This document shows positions 33,006-43,396 of a stretch of 64,000 nucleotides of DNA, piece by piece; the first letter of the stretch is position 1, and every line of letters begins with the position of its first letter. A program made the translations under genes and the position numbers. The stretch is from Immersiella caudata (lineage: Eukaryota; Ascomycota; Sordariomycetes; Sordariales; Lasiosphaeriaceae): the NCBI GenBank assembly GCA_030512335.1, contig JAULSU010000004.1:248001-312000 (forward strand), given 5' to 3'. The notes below the pieces were generated by a model that ran no database searches, was not told where the DNA came from, and was given only the letters and a program-made list of their open reading frames with translations.

Positions 33006-34751
33006 ATGCCGTCCCTTAACCCCCTCTTGTGGCTCCTAGCCATCGCTTTGCCCTTCGCACTCCCACTCTCGACACCTCCAAACCCTCAAGATTTCTCCGT
33101 CTATGCCTTCAGCCAGTCCGATGTCATGTGGGATGACGACCCGCAGGTGTACGCCCTCCTTCCAGACGTGACCATCCGTGCAATTGGCAAGTGGTCAACA
33201 AACGGGACCAAGGCCTCAGACTACAACTTTGCCCAGATCGCGCGCTATCACAATCATAACATCACCTTCATGGGGAGTGGCACTGCAAGTGTCATCTTTC
33301 CGCACGACTTCCCTACCCTCGAGATATACGATGACATGTCGACTTACGACGCGGAAGGGAATCCCGTTCCACACGACGAGTTCGGCTTCCCCGTACCAGC
33401 TAGGCGGGGAAATCTGTTCAACCCATCGTATCGGAATTACCTCTTGTCGTGGGCAAAGCTTCAAATTGATGGAGGTGTGGACGGCATCAACTTTGACGAG
33501 GTGAACGGTGGCTACAGTGGGGGTCAGAAGTGGGGATTCAACGGAAACGAAGGCTTCGATGACTATACGCTTGCGGACTTCAATCGCTATCTGCTAGCCA
33601 AGTATCCTGACTTCACCATTGCCGACTGGCAAGGAAGATTCGCCATGACCCCTGAAAACATTCTCTCCGAAACTTTCCCCCCTGACGATCTCCTCAACAA
33701 CTTCAACTACCGGTCCTACCTCCAACATCACAACTGGTCCCACAACCCTCTCGCCTCCACAAACCCACTCTCCGCCGAATGGGGAAAAGTAACCTCCAAC
33801 CGCGTCTACCCCGACACTTCGTTCCTCCCGACTTACATCCGCTTCTACTGGACCTCCCTCACGACGACCCTCCGCGATCACAGTCTGTCACAGCGCAACC
33901 GTACCCTCCTCATCTCCTCCAACGGAATCTGGCCCGGCGTCTCTTTCAACTCTGTAGGCCTCTACCCCTGGAACCCCGACGAAGTAACTCCCGACTTCCG
34001 CGGGGCGGATTACGTCCCCGTCCTCACAACCACCAGTCCCAACGGCACCATCTCAACCCACCTCAACGGTTCCAAATCTCTAAAATCTCAATTCCGCTAC
34101 CTCAAATCCCTCCATCGCAACATCACTTCCTCTCCCACCAACCCCTCCGACGACAACGAAACCCCCATCGCGATATTCATCGACTGGCCCAACGACATGA
34201 TGACCAACTACCAGTCCCTCCCCGCAAATGAGAAAAATGATTACTGGCGTATCTTTGGGGCGGAGGCGTACGCTAACGGGTTGTTTCCTGCGTTCCATTT
34301 GAAGGATACCGTGGGGGGAATGACTGCGAAAGAGGCCGGGATTTTGGAGTTTTTGGTGGGGTATGCTGGTTTCTTTAGGAGGAATGGGGGTTTTTTTACG
34401 AGGAATGTGCCTGTTGATATGGTTCTTGGGGAGGTGAAGGAGGAGGTTGGGTTTGGGGGGGAGGGAAAGGAGAGGTTGGTTGGGTCGGTGTTGGTGCAGA
34501 TGGGGAGTGGGAGGCAGACGGTGCATATTGTGAATCATGATTATGAGATGGGGGTTATGAGGGCGGCTGAGGGGGTTGTTGTTGAGGTTGGTATTGGCGT
34601 GGTTGGTGGGTGCCCGAAGGCGGTGGAAGTTGTGTCCCCGGATTTCGCGGTGGGGGAAGTGAGGGCTGGGAAGGCGACGTGTGAAGGTGGAAAGGTGAAA
34701 GTTGAGATTGGGAGGGTTATTTACTATTCGGTTTTGGTTTTCCGAATGTAG
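33006..34751 (+). CDS. Secreted TIM-barrel-like protein, putative glycoside hydrolase
   Basis: A single exon of 581 residues. A signal peptide (MPSLNPLLWLLAIALPFALP) leads into a domain with strand-like blocks typical of (beta/alpha)8 hydrolases: VTIRAIGKWS, DGGVDGINFDEVNGGYSGG, GADYVPVLTT and PIAIFIDWPND. The acidic cluster FDEVN after DGI resembles active-site strands of glycoside hydrolase superfamily members, but I cannot place it in a numbered family. The last third (from about 34240) turns from C-rich to G-rich coding sequence and has a beta-sandwich-like end (TVHIVNHDY). It is probably extracellular and acts on carbohydrate; both are inference. Confidence 0.65.
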   Translation: MPSLNPLLWLLAIALPFALPLSTPPNPQDFSVYAFSQSDVMWDDDPQVYALLPDVTIRAIGKWSTNGTKASDYNFAQIARYHNHNITFMGSGTASVIFPHDFPTLEIYDDMSTYDAEGNPVPHDEFGFPVPARRGNLFNPSYRNYLLSWAKLQIDGGVDGINFDEVNGGYSGGQKWGFNGNEGFDDYTLADFNRYLLAKYPDFTIADWQGRFAMTPENILSETFPPDDLLNNFNYRSYLQHHNWSHNPLASTNPLSAEWGKVTSNRVYPDTSFLPTYIRFYWTSLTTTLRDHSLSQRNRTLLISSNGIWPGVSFNSVGLYPWNPDEVTPDFRGADYVPVLTTTSPNGTISTHLNGSKSLKSQFRYLKSLHRNITSSPTNPSDDNETPIAIFIDWPNDMMTNYQSLPANEKNDYWRIFGAEAYANGLFPAFHLKDTVGGMTAKEAGILEFLVGYAGFFRRNGGFFTRNVPVDMVLGEVKEEVGFGGEGKERLVGSVLVQMGSGRQTVHIVNHDYEMGVMRAAEGVVVEVGIGVVGGCPKAVEVVSPDFAVGEVRAGKATCEGGKVKVEIGRVIYYSVLVFRM

Positions 34752-34904
34752 ATGATGCAGCAGGGCATCGTGATATCAAGGAGCTTGTTGGAAAAACACC
34801 TAGAACCCCCGCCATTTACCCGCAGGCGTCCCTGTCCGGAATCTATAACATCGGAACGCAATGCAAGGGAGAACTCGTCATCATGAACATAGCTACATCC
34901 TCCC

Positions 34905-35618
34905 CTAGTACCTGTACGTTCCCTGCCCGTACCCATAAACATGGGGTTGCACATCGCTCTCCCTGTTCTTCTTGGATTTATATGTCTTGTAGGCAAAGTA
35001 GACACCAATTACGGTGCCCACCGCACCGATGGCGCCCACGATTATCCCCGCGAGTTCTCCCCCGCTCAGCTGATCTCCCGGGGCTTGACCGTCGGTCGGT
35101 AGTATTGACCCCCCTGAGTTGAATGCTGTTTCTGTCGGTGGTGGAGTCGTCGCAGGATTCGTTCTTGATCGTGTCGACGATGTTCCTGAGTTTTCATCGC
35201 CATGTTAGTGCCCAAAAATTCAAGATTCCTAGAAGAAAGGTAACGTATACGCACCTGTCCCAGGAGGTGGCGTCGACTGCGCTACGCGTGTATACCCATT
35301 GCTCGTGCAATAATTATCATACAACTTTGTAGCGACGTCGATGTCGAAACTATTCCTCGTGCAGCGGGCGTTGACGCAACTTGAGATGTAGGAATTTGCT
35401 TCGAATTGCAGATCTGATCGGCAGAAACAGTCGTTCTGGACTTTGAATGTCGGGCATGAAATCTTCTTGGCAATGGGGTAGCCAATGTCGTCAAAGCTGA
35501 TGAAGCAACCCCCGGCACATTCGCGCTGGTTTCTGTATATATCGCTCTGGTCGATTGAGACGGGCGCATCGCAGAGGACGCCCGCGAAGAGGAGCGGGAG
35601 AAGGGATACGGCGAGCAT
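34905..35618 (-). CDS. CFEM-like eight-cysteine protein with one TM helix
   Basis: Exons 35618-35255 and 35185-34905 (69-bp GT-AG intron), 214 residues. A signal peptide (MLAVSLLPLLFAGVLCDAP) is followed by eight cysteines with spacing C-x3-C-x16-C-x8-C-x-C-x14-C-x4-C-x17-C. That is close to the CFEM pattern (adjacent C-x-C and eight Cys) but has a longer second loop. A Ser/Thr/Pro-rich stalk, a membrane helix (ELAGIIVGAIGAVGTVIGVYFAY) and a short basic, Tyr-rich cytoplasmic tail follow. Related proteins sit in the plasma membrane or wall and bind haem or sense the surface. It is convergent with the TIM-barrel gene. Confidence 0.75.
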
Positions 35619-36954
35619 ACCGCGCGGTGCGGTTAAAGCCGGCGCGTTTTGGGGAGGATGAGGAGTTCTTGACGCGAGAAAACAGGGGCAGGATGCATTC
35701 CCGCTTTTGCTTTCTGTGGGCAGTTAAACGATGAGGTTGCTCCAACGCATCAACCCGAGTAAGCAGATAAGAATTCGGGCAGAAATTGCGCCGATTCCCT
35801 TGGGTTGTGTCGTTTCGGATACCCCCCTATCAAAGGGGGGGTTACAAGATCTAGTTCCAGGTGGGAAGCTTCCCGTTGACGAACCTGTGTTCGTTGGAGT
35901 GACAATGGTGTGGGGGAGGGGGACGGGGTTGGGTTCCTTCCGCGCTCGGCTAAAAATACACTGTGCGAGGGGGGGCGGTTTGAGCGCTTGTGACCGTTGG
36001 AATCGCTGCAAGATTTCGGACTTGGTAGATGGTGAGCTGCGATCCAAGTTATGCGACTGGAGTTGCATTGGATGGCTGTATTCGTCTGTGAATGGGCTGT
36101 GTGTGCCCGGTTGGATGGAAACATGTACCCTCCAATTTCCCATTGAGGAAAACGAGCCGCAGCTCTCAATTGGCCTGTGTGCTCCAAAACATCGTCCAAT
36201 CGGCTGGCTGGTGTGGGGGCAGATGCACAACCCCGGCGCCCAGCATATGAATCACTCGGGACTGCAAGCCGCGCAGGCCCGACAAAGTACGGCTGGTCAC
36301 CCGAAGTCTCGGGGCCGGTGCGCGCCGTGCCAAGGGATTACTGAGCCCTACATCTGACCCGGACGGTCGACTCGATAGGCGTAGAGATTGTTGTCGCGGT
36401 TGTGGGTGGGAAGGGGTAGAAGCTGTAGTTTGCTTCGACTATAATAGTATTTTGGCCAAGAGTTACAAAGAATTTGAATTGTTAACAGCATCCTCGAGCT
36501 TGAGCTCAGAGTTCCGTTTCTACATAGGACCACCTTGGAGCGGAAATACTTTATTTTCACTCAGTTCAATGCATTCTTTCATGTGGCACTGGAGAGAAAT
36601 GTAGGTAACTGTGGAGTACCTGCTATGGAGGGAAGTGGCTATCGGCATGGATCGTAGGCGACACCTCGAGTTCGTTCTCTGTAACAATCTGGACTCCAAT
36701 ATACCAGTGTGTCCGCGGATCCACTCCGCAGGATTGTGGTTGGCACTGAGGGCCAGAGACAGCTGACCGTATAAGATCGGCGTTGCGATGGGATGAATCT
36801 CCGAAGACAAGCCTCATGGCCGGCTGAAAACTCTTCCACCTTGCACGCATTAATTAAATTGTTCGCTGTCGCGTTCAAAGTTCCACGTGAACGTGCGGAG
36901 GGTTGAAGACGTCATGAGAACATCCGCAAGACCATCGTGGCCAGTATCCCAGGC
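35619..36954. other. Interval without a supported gene
   Basis: A 208-codon plus-strand ORF (35731-36357) and overlapping minus-strand ORFs have no recognisable motif and no splice support. The region around 36360-36880 is more AT-rich. The first part is the promoter of the CFEM-like gene. Confidence 0.45.
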
Positions 36955-37339
36955 TTAGACGGTCAGGTCCTCCGGCACTTTGAATGGGGCAAGGTTCAAG
37001 TTGTTCAGATCCGAGGTCTCAGTCTGCTTCCGAAGGCTCCCGAAATTGATGGAGCGAAGAGTTGATGCCTCTGGGGCGAGGATCGAGAGTACCAGGGGGA
37101 CTGACCACTGTTCTACGGGCTGCCGCTGGTGGAATCTTTCGAATCCCCAATGGTCCAAGGTGAAGCGAGTTAGACCGTTGGTGAAGCTTACGAGATATCG
37201 GAGGTCTTCCAACTGTTACTCGTAGCGTGAAATGTATGTGGTCCGGGAGCTCGCGGGAACGCCACTGGGCTGCCAACCCGAGAATTTCAATCAAAATCTC
37301 CTCCGGGAGAGCCATGATTGGGGCAACAGAGCCCGGCAT
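36955..37339 (-). pseudogene. F-box-type protein fragment
   Basis: The minus strand starts with MALPEEILIEILGLAAQ, an F-box helix. After an interrupted stretch, another frame continues QLEDLRYLVSFTNGLTRFTLDHWGFERFH and ends APFKVPEDLTV, which resembles the LRR-like part of fungal F-box proteins. The frame change and a missing middle indicate a deleted, non-functional copy. Confidence 0.5.
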
Positions 37340-37530
37340 TGTGTCTGCGATGTCAAAATTAAGATGTGTTGTTGTGTTTTAGTTTCCTCGGGATGGAAGG
37401 TCCCTGAAAATGAAGAGGGAAGGGGCAGAAACTGGATGACGTCTCTGAGTATCCTCATCGCCAGTTGCGCTGGCAAAGCATCGATGGCTCGGACCCACCC
37501 GACTGACCAGCACAAGCCCCACATCCACCC

Positions 37531-38485
37531 TCATTTCCGCCGGGTCTCAAGCCCCGGCACTTCGGCGGCAGAAAACGAATCCAGTTCCCAGCGACTGTAA
37601 TTTGGGAGCTCTGCGGGAGCCACAGCTCGCGACGGACTCTCCTCGAGCCGTAGCGGGCTGATGCTTTGCAACTCATGCTTGTCGGCTGACCCCACCTTTT
37701 CACCTGTCTCGGTGCCCTCGCCCTCGCTTCTTCCCCGGCTCCTCTTCCTCCTCCAAAAAATCACAAAAAGGGCAACGACCACCGCAAACACCGGCCCAAT
37801 CACGGCGCCCGCAATCCAGGCTTTCGACTCTGGCGATGCGCTTGCTGCAACCGATTCCTGCGCGTCGGGATCGCCTGTCTTCGATGCGAACGGCGCTGTC
37901 CCCGAGGTCGTTGTCCCGGAGCCGGTTATCGCCGCCGTCGGTACGATCTCTCGGTATATCGTGTGCGCATCAAAGTCGGGTTGCACGCAGCCAATCTTCA
38001 GCCAATGGTCAGCTGCGAAGGGGAAGCTCTGGTAGATGGTCATGGTGTAACAATTCGGCAGGGTTCCAGAGCTGCGGTGGTCAGCTCAAAACTCAACTTT
38101 GCCAAGGAGACGACTGACCAGCGATAAGTAGAGCCATCGATTCTCGTGGCTGTTCCCGCATTGCACCTCGTGAAGAATTCACACTCCTCGTTTGGCGCGC
38201 AGCAGCCTGCGAAACTGCTTGCACTGTGTGTGGCATGTGTCGAGCCGGAGTCACACGAGTATGTCGCAACTGTCCCCCATATCAGAACTTGTGCAACAAT
38301 CCACAGCTAATTAATTTTTGTCACCAACCGGTTCCAGGGCCGTGGGTCGCGAAACCTTGAAAAGCCGCTGGCGTCGCGCCCTCTGGGAATTTGAAAGTTG
38401 ACAGTGTTTGCGCTGAACAAGACGCGACGCAGCCCAGGGCGACGAGGGCCTCCTTGAAGCGAAGGGGTTTCCGCGGGAGACTCAT
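37531..38485 (-). CDS. Cys-rich single-TM surface protein (Mid2-like layout)
   Basis: Model: 38485-38329, 38287-38119, 38071-37531, 288 residues. A signal-type N-terminus (FKEALVALGCVASCSAQ) is followed by a Cys-rich ectodomain (FAGCCAPNEECEFFTRCNAG, then GTLPNCYTMTIYQSFPF and DHWLKIGC). A Ser/Thr-rich stalk, a TM helix near residues 190-213 (AWIAGAVIGPVFAVVVALFVIF) and a KR-rich cytoplasmic tail follow. The 47-bp intron is canonical. The first intron (41 bp, donor GTTGGT) is short and weak, so the first exon is tentative. The layout resembles fungal wall-stress sensors, though the family is uncharacterised. Confidence 0.65.
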
Positions 38486-39188
38486 TTTGAACATCGGACG
38501 GAAAAAAAAGACAAAGCAAGTCAAAGAGCGCCAAAATTCGGGGGCGTCAGCTTTTCATCGGAACTTCTGTTGTCTGCCTGCGCAAGGTGTCAGAATCCAG
38601 CGCTTGTGAGCCAATTGTTGTGATATTGTTTTATTGTGTTGTTCTGTGGAAAAATCTGGAAATCTCTGGTCCCCTGACGAGGCTTGGTGCCAAGCCGGAA
38701 CCCTCCGCAGGTTGGCCCACATAAGCTGACACAAGGTTCATGCAGCAAAAACGCCTACCGCTGGTGGCGTCTACCAACAGCGAATCCTTCGCCTTGGCAT
38801 TCTCCGGCGTTTGGGGCAATAGTGAAGTCGCTGGCCTACAATGAAGGTTTTGCCTTTTGTTTTGCATTGAAGGAGGGAGCGAAAAAGGGGGCGGCGCTTG
38901 CTTTCCGTTTCCTTGACTTTCATACCATGCTGCCTGGCCAAAAACCACCCGCTCAAGCGCATCCAATGTCCGACGGAAAGCTTCAGATTTGCACCGACCT
39001 CTAGTTTGGTTGACGATTGGCTGAGAGCCCGCATGCTGCAGGGGCCGGGGCCGATTTACCCGAAACAGGGCTCAACTCACCGCCAACACCATGACAGGCC
39101 CCTCCTACAGGGTACTCTGGCGCCTCTCCACCCCCGAGCGCAACAAAAACACATCTAGAACAAGTCTGCTTAAAAACGCTAGATCCTT
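38486..39188. other. Interval without a supported gene
   Basis: Promoter region of the surface protein and 3' flank of the next HET gene. Overlapping ORFs on both strands (38631-39004) have no domain. Confidence 0.45.
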
Positions 39189-40340
39189 TCACCGTGCCCA
39201 GAACCCCGGACCGCTCATATTTCTCAACCCTCCAGCATACGAATGTTGCGTTCGAGGTGGACTTCTCGCGCACGCATACAGATCGGAAACCAGCTCATTA
39301 TCCACCTCTATCCCCATCATCTCAGCATACCGAAAAACCGGATGCTCCAAGAAATGATCAGACGGGGTCTCCTGGTAGTATGCAGGCGTAGGCCCATGCA
39401 AAACCAACGGCGCCGCCTGAAGAAGAGCCTCCCGTACTGTCCCTCTGTAATTAGGAATGATCTCGCCGTACCGACCGTCCCGGGAGACACCAGCCAATGC
39501 GTAGATGTAGTCCCTTGGGTCCGTTGCTTTGAAGCCCTGCTGGACGCAGCGGTCAAGCCAGGCGCGTAGCGTCTGGATGCCGAAGAGGCGAATGTGTGCG
39601 CTCGCTGGGTTGTCTGCGCTCTTGTCCCTGATGGTCTCGGTGTCTTGGAACTGCGTGTTGAGCTGGAAGGTTACTACGCCGACGCAGTACTGGAAGATGT
39701 CGGCAGGGATGCTTTTGGTGCCGCATTTGATGGTTAGGCTGCGGGCGAAGTAGACTTCCTGGACGATCCAGACTCTGGTCCAGTACGCGCGGTACAATAG
39801 TGCGAGGACTGCAGATATATCGGGGCTGGAGAGTTGGCGGTTGCGTGCTAGACTGAGAAAACGCTCGCCGTCGGCCATTAGCTCCATGGCGGTGTCGCTG
39901 CCGTCCTGTTCGGGCCCGACCCAGGAGAGTACACTGCGTGCTCTGGTATAGATTTCTCCCATCAGAGCCACCTGTTTGCCTTTTTCATCGTAGTCATCTT
40001 GGTTGATGCAGATGGCGTCGATCCAGAGGGCTGTGTCTGCCTGGGTGTCTCGGATCTGCCGCAGGGCGAGCTCGAGGTTTCTTTGCAGCCGTCTTGGGTG
40101 GGGCAACCCGTCGATGAGGATCGTGCCGCTCAGGTCTCCTTTGTCACCCCAGACGTAAGAAAGCGCTTGGTAATTGAGGCTGCTATCGCGCAGCGCGACG
40201 TGGGTTATGGTAGCTGTGATGGGGGTGCCCCGGCAACCTGCATGCAATTTGAGGATGCGGACTTCGACATACTGTGACCCCAGTGGCCGGTATTGGTAGA
40301 CTTGGCTAGGTAGCCGGGGTAATGCGTATGGCGCATTCAT
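39189..40340 (-). CDS. HET-domain protein, intact
   Basis: A single exon of 383 residues from ATG 40340 (MNAPYALPRLPSQVYQYRPL); the frame is open further upstream to 40616, but this start fits the family. The HET domain shows YQYRPL, YQALSYVWGD, ALWIDAICINQDDYDEKGKQ, VLSWVGPEQD, YWTRVWIVQEVYFAR and KATDPRDYIYALAGV. Nothing recognisable follows, so it is a short, HET-only protein. Such proteins execute incompatibility-type cell death, usually with a partner. It is divergent to the beta-lactamase-like gene, with 512 bp between starts. Confidence 0.9.
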   Translation of the reverse strand: MNAPYALPRLPSQVYQYRPLGSQYVEVRILKLHAGCRGTPITATITHVALRDSSLNYQALSYVWGDKGDLSGTILIDGLPHPRRLQRNLELALRQIRDTQADTALWIDAICINQDDYDEKGKQVALMGEIYTRARSVLSWVGPEQDGSDTAMELMADGERFLSLARNRQLSSPDISAVLALLYRAYWTRVWIVQEVYFARSLTIKCGTKSIPADIFQYCVGVVTFQLNTQFQDTETIRDKSADNPASAHIRLFGIQTLRAWLDRCVQQGFKATDPRDYIYALAGVSRDGRYGEIIPNYRGTVREALLQAAPLVLHGPTPAYYQETPSDHFLEHPVFRYAEMMGIEVDNELVSDLYACARSPPRTQHSYAGGLRNMSGPGFWAR

Positions 40341-40852
40341 CGCGCTCGAAGGGAGACTTGATGCCGGAGCTGGCCGCCCCCAATGTGCGAGAAATAGCGG
40401 TGGAAGGTCGAGTCGTGAGGCTCTCCACGGGCTCAGACCCGACATCGAACCCCTCCTCCGACGCCAAAATTGCAGTGTTTTTTTTTGGGGGGGTGCGACC
40501 TCTGACATGCTTGGTGGCGTTCCTGCTAGTCCCGGCCACGGCAGCAAGCGAGCGTGCTCGCTGGTCGAGGTGGGGGCCACCCAGTGGAGAACCTGGAAGT
40601 CTTTTATTTTCAACATTGTCCTGTCTCTCAGCTTTTTTCCCGACCTGTCCTCTTCGACCTGTTATTGGCTCTCGGTTTCTGCAGCACTCTGTGACGTAGA
40701 GGCATAATGACGTTTGTTGGTGCTTTCGAAGGATTCTGTGTAACAGCGGCAGCACCGGGCATTGTGCTGTAAATTGCGCCTGCGCGGGGTCGCTGGCCCA
40801 GGCAACAACACCCCGACAACATCACGGCATCACGGTTTGGTAGCTCAACAAA
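40341..40852. promoter_or_regulatory. Shared divergent promoter region
   Basis: This lies between the starts of the minus-strand HET gene and the plus-strand hydrolase. A T9-G7 run at 40480-40496 and a CATCACGGCATCACGG direct repeat near 40820 are visible; no factor site was recognised. Confidence 0.35.
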
Positions 40853-42607
40853 ATGCGTTCAAGTATTCTCATCGTGCTTGAACTATTCACGCGCCTCGTC
40901 ATATCAAGCGGACAGTCGCAGCACGTGCTCAACAACGCAAATCACAACGATGCAACAGCATTCTTTTCCAGCCTCGGGGGTGGCGACCTCGACCAATTCA
41001 TTTCGGGCACGCTTCGAAAATGGAAAACACCCGGGCTAGCCATAGCCATCGTAAATGGCACCTCAACCTGGACCAAGGGGTTTGGATGGGCGCGCAAAAA
41101 CAACACAGTCCCCGTCAACCAGTTCACCCAGTTCTACACAGGTAGCACCACCAAGTCCTTCACCGCGGCTGCCATGAGCCAAATCGTCGACGACAATGAC
41201 AAATTCCCCCATGTGCAGTGGGACACACCCATCTCATCTCTGCTCCGCGACGAATTCGTTCTCTCGGACCCCTGGGCCACCGAGCACATCACCATCCGCG
41301 ACGCCCTCTCGCACCGCACCGGATACCCCGCGCACGACTTCATTGCCTGGCCCAACGCCGAAGCCGCCACAAGAGGCCTTCGCAACCTCCCCATGTCCGC
41401 CGAGCCCCGCGCGAAATACCAATACTCCAACCAGCTCGTCACCGTCATAGGCTACCTCATCACCCGCCTCTACTACCCCGGCGCGGCCTTCTCCAACTTC
41501 CCCGGCCTGCTCGGCTCCATCTTCCGCGGCAAGCTCTGGACCCCAATGGGCATGGAGTACACCTATCTCTCCACGCAACTAAACTACAAGGACCCTACGA
41601 AACTCCCTGGCATATTGGCCGACGAACTCTGGTACCACAACGACAGCGACTCCCACGTAGCAGTACCCCACTCCGCCCACCCCGGCCACGAAGGCGCAGG
41701 CATGGTCATCAGCTCCGTATACGACTACGCCAAGTACCTCCGCTACATGATGAGCCCCTCCTCCTCCTCCTCCCCCTTCCCCCGGGACCCCCTCTCCCCG
41801 TCCGGAAAAGCCGCCCTAAAATCCCCACAAATCGCCACCGAACCCCCCTCCACCCCACCCTTCAAAGGCGCGCAGTTCTACGGCATGGGCTGGGCAGGCG
41901 GCGTGCTCGAGGGTGAGGAGGTCTGGTACCACAACGGGCAGATGCGCGAGCATCGCACAGAAATGTGGATGATCCCATCGAGACAATTCGCGCTGGCTAT
42001 CATGACGAATGCGGATACCCCTGCAATCACCATTGTACTCTGGAAGGTTCTTTACGATTACTTTGGTGTACCGGAGGGGAGGCGCTTGGATTTTGAGAAG
42101 AGGGCAAGGGAGAGGGTAGTGGGTAGCCAAAGGGAGGTGGAGATGTGCTTGGATAGGCTTTACCCGCTATCGATACCGCCCCTTCCGCGGGCGTTGCCGT
42201 TGACGGCGTACGCGGGGGTTTATGATAATGACGGGTATGGAAACGTCACGTTGGGGCTTCGATGTGGGGATGAAGCGCGCGGGGGATATCCGGGAGATAC
42301 ACCTGCTCATCCAACAGTGGAGCGGGGTTGCTTGTTGACAGGTTCGGGCCCGCTGGAATTCGAAGGGAAGGGTTTCCATGTGGATTTTGAGCATGTCACT
42401 GGGGACTACTGGATTGGGTGGTTGTTTGTGGATGAGTATGCCCCGAAGGGATCGGGACTGACGAAGAGGCCGAGGTTGTGTCTGAGAGCGCAGTTCCGGG
42501 TTGGGCCTGAGGGGACTGTTGAGGCGTTTGCTGCGGATTTTCGGCGCGAGGGAGAGAACGGGCTGCTGGTCTGGTATGAGAAGCGGAAGTCGCCTGCGGC
42601 TGTCTGA
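40853..42607 (+). CDS. Secreted serine beta-lactamase-like / penicillin-binding-type hydrolase
   Basis: A single exon of 584 residues. The signal peptide is MRSSILIVLELFTRLVISS. The class C/PBP triad is complete: SxxK as Ser98-Thr-Thr-Lys101, YxN as Tyr191-Ser-Asn193, and an HNG box (His360-Asn-Gly362) in place of KTG. DALSHRTGYPAHD is a typical neighbouring loop. A C-terminal domain (from about 420) resembles the lipocalin-like extension of fungal members. It probably hydrolyses an ester, lactone or peptide outside the cell; fungal relatives include transesterases and D-aminopeptidase-like enzymes, so no substrate is assigned. From about 42060 the coding strand turns G-rich. Confidence 0.9.
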   Translation: MRSSILIVLELFTRLVISSGQSQHVLNNANHNDATAFFSSLGGGDLDQFISGTLRKWKTPGLAIAIVNGTSTWTKGFGWARKNNTVPVNQFTQFYTGSTTKSFTAAAMSQIVDDNDKFPHVQWDTPISSLLRDEFVLSDPWATEHITIRDALSHRTGYPAHDFIAWPNAEAATRGLRNLPMSAEPRAKYQYSNQLVTVIGYLITRLYYPGAAFSNFPGLLGSIFRGKLWTPMGMEYTYLSTQLNYKDPTKLPGILADELWYHNDSDSHVAVPHSAHPGHEGAGMVISSVYDYAKYLRYMMSPSSSSSPFPRDPLSPSGKAALKSPQIATEPPSTPPFKGAQFYGMGWAGGVLEGEEVWYHNGQMREHRTEMWMIPSRQFALAIMTNADTPAITIVLWKVLYDYFGVPEGRRLDFEKRARERVVGSQREVEMCLDRLYPLSIPPLPRALPLTAYAGVYDNDGYGNVTLGLRCGDEARGGYPGDTPAHPTVERGCLLTGSGPLEFEGKGFHVDFEHVTGDYWIGWLFVDEYAPKGSGLTKRPRLCLRAQFRVGPEGTVEAFAADFRREGENGLLVWYEKRKSPAAV

Positions 42608-42802
42608 GAGACAGCGATAAGCAAGTAAATTGAGGGGAAAAGGGGCGGGAGAGTGGGTGATAGACTCCATCTGGACTGGCTGGCATCAGCTTGAACGGAG
42701 CACTCCCTGAACGAACTTCTTCGACGTCTGGCACGGAAAGATGAAAATTCGTATTCTTTGGGCAAGACCGGTGTATCAAATCTAACAAAGGTGCAGCACA
42801 GC

Positions 42803-42856
42803 ATATATATATATATGTATATATATATACATATATATATACATATATATACATAC
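42803..42856. repeat. AT/GTAT microsatellite
   Basis: Alternating (AT)n interrupted by GTAT/ACAT words, 54 bp, between convergent genes just before the stop of the glycine-zipper gene. Confidence 0.95.
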
Positions 42857-42868
42857 AGTTGTACTCAC

Positions 42869-43396
42869 TCACCCCCCTCCCCCCTGTCTCTTCTCTTCCT
42901 CCTCCTCCATCTCCCTCGCTGCAGCCACCACGGCCCGATGTATCTCTTCATCTTCCTTCGGATCATGCTTCCCATCACCATCACCGTCCCCACCACCATC
43001 ATGTTTATGCTTATGAATCGCATGCCCACTTGTAACATCATAAAACGGCCCATGCACCGCTCCCACCCCCGCCCCAACCAATGCCCCCGGAATCGCAACA
43101 ACACCACCAACAAGGACCCCTACTAGATTTCCCAATCCCATCCCCAGCGCACCCGACGCCCCTATCCCACCTGCGACTCCCTGTCCCCATCCACTCGCCA
43201 TAACCCGAGCCTTCTTGCTCTGCCCGCGTGCTTCGACCTCCTTGTTGTAGGCTGCTTGCCATAGTCGCTCTCGCTCGGCGGGTTCCTTGACACTGGCGGC
43301 TTGCGCTTTGAGGGCGTCGGCCGTGTCTTGGAGCCGTTTGGCGGATTTGGCGGCTTCGACGGCTTTGGTCACTTCAGGGGGTGGTGATGACGTCAT
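42869..43396 (-). CDS. Small glycine-zipper protein
   Basis: 175 residues from ATG 43396; the frame is open upstream to 43738 without added motif. Residues 1-75 form a charged, Ala-rich helix (VEAAKSAKRLQDTADALKAQ) that could be a coiled coil. Two Gly-rich hydrophobic segments follow (GWGQGVAGGIGASGALGMGL and LVGVLVGGVVAIPGALVGAG) with repeated GxxxG, a glycine-zipper hairpin able to enter membranes. The tail is His/Asp/Gly-rich then acidic. Similar proteins are common in filamentous fungi without known function; a second glycine-zipper gene lies 5.5 kb away. Confidence 0.7.
   Translation of the reverse strand: MTSSPPPEVTKAVEAAKSAKRLQDTADALKAQAASVKEPAERERLWQAAYNKEVEARGQSKKARVMASGWGQGVAGGIGASGALGMGLGNLVGVLVGGVVAIPGALVGAGVGAVHGPFYDVTSGHAIHKHKHDGGGDGDGDGKHDPKEDEEIHRAVVAAAREMEEEEEKRQGGGG

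Noticed and set aside
41196..41916. 84- and 232-codon ORFs in another frame of the beta-lactamase-like gene
   Set aside because: Shadow ORFs caused by C-rich codon use in the real gene.
42803..42856. AT-rich tract as a possible origin or scaffold site
   Set aside because: Simple microsatellite with no other supporting signal.
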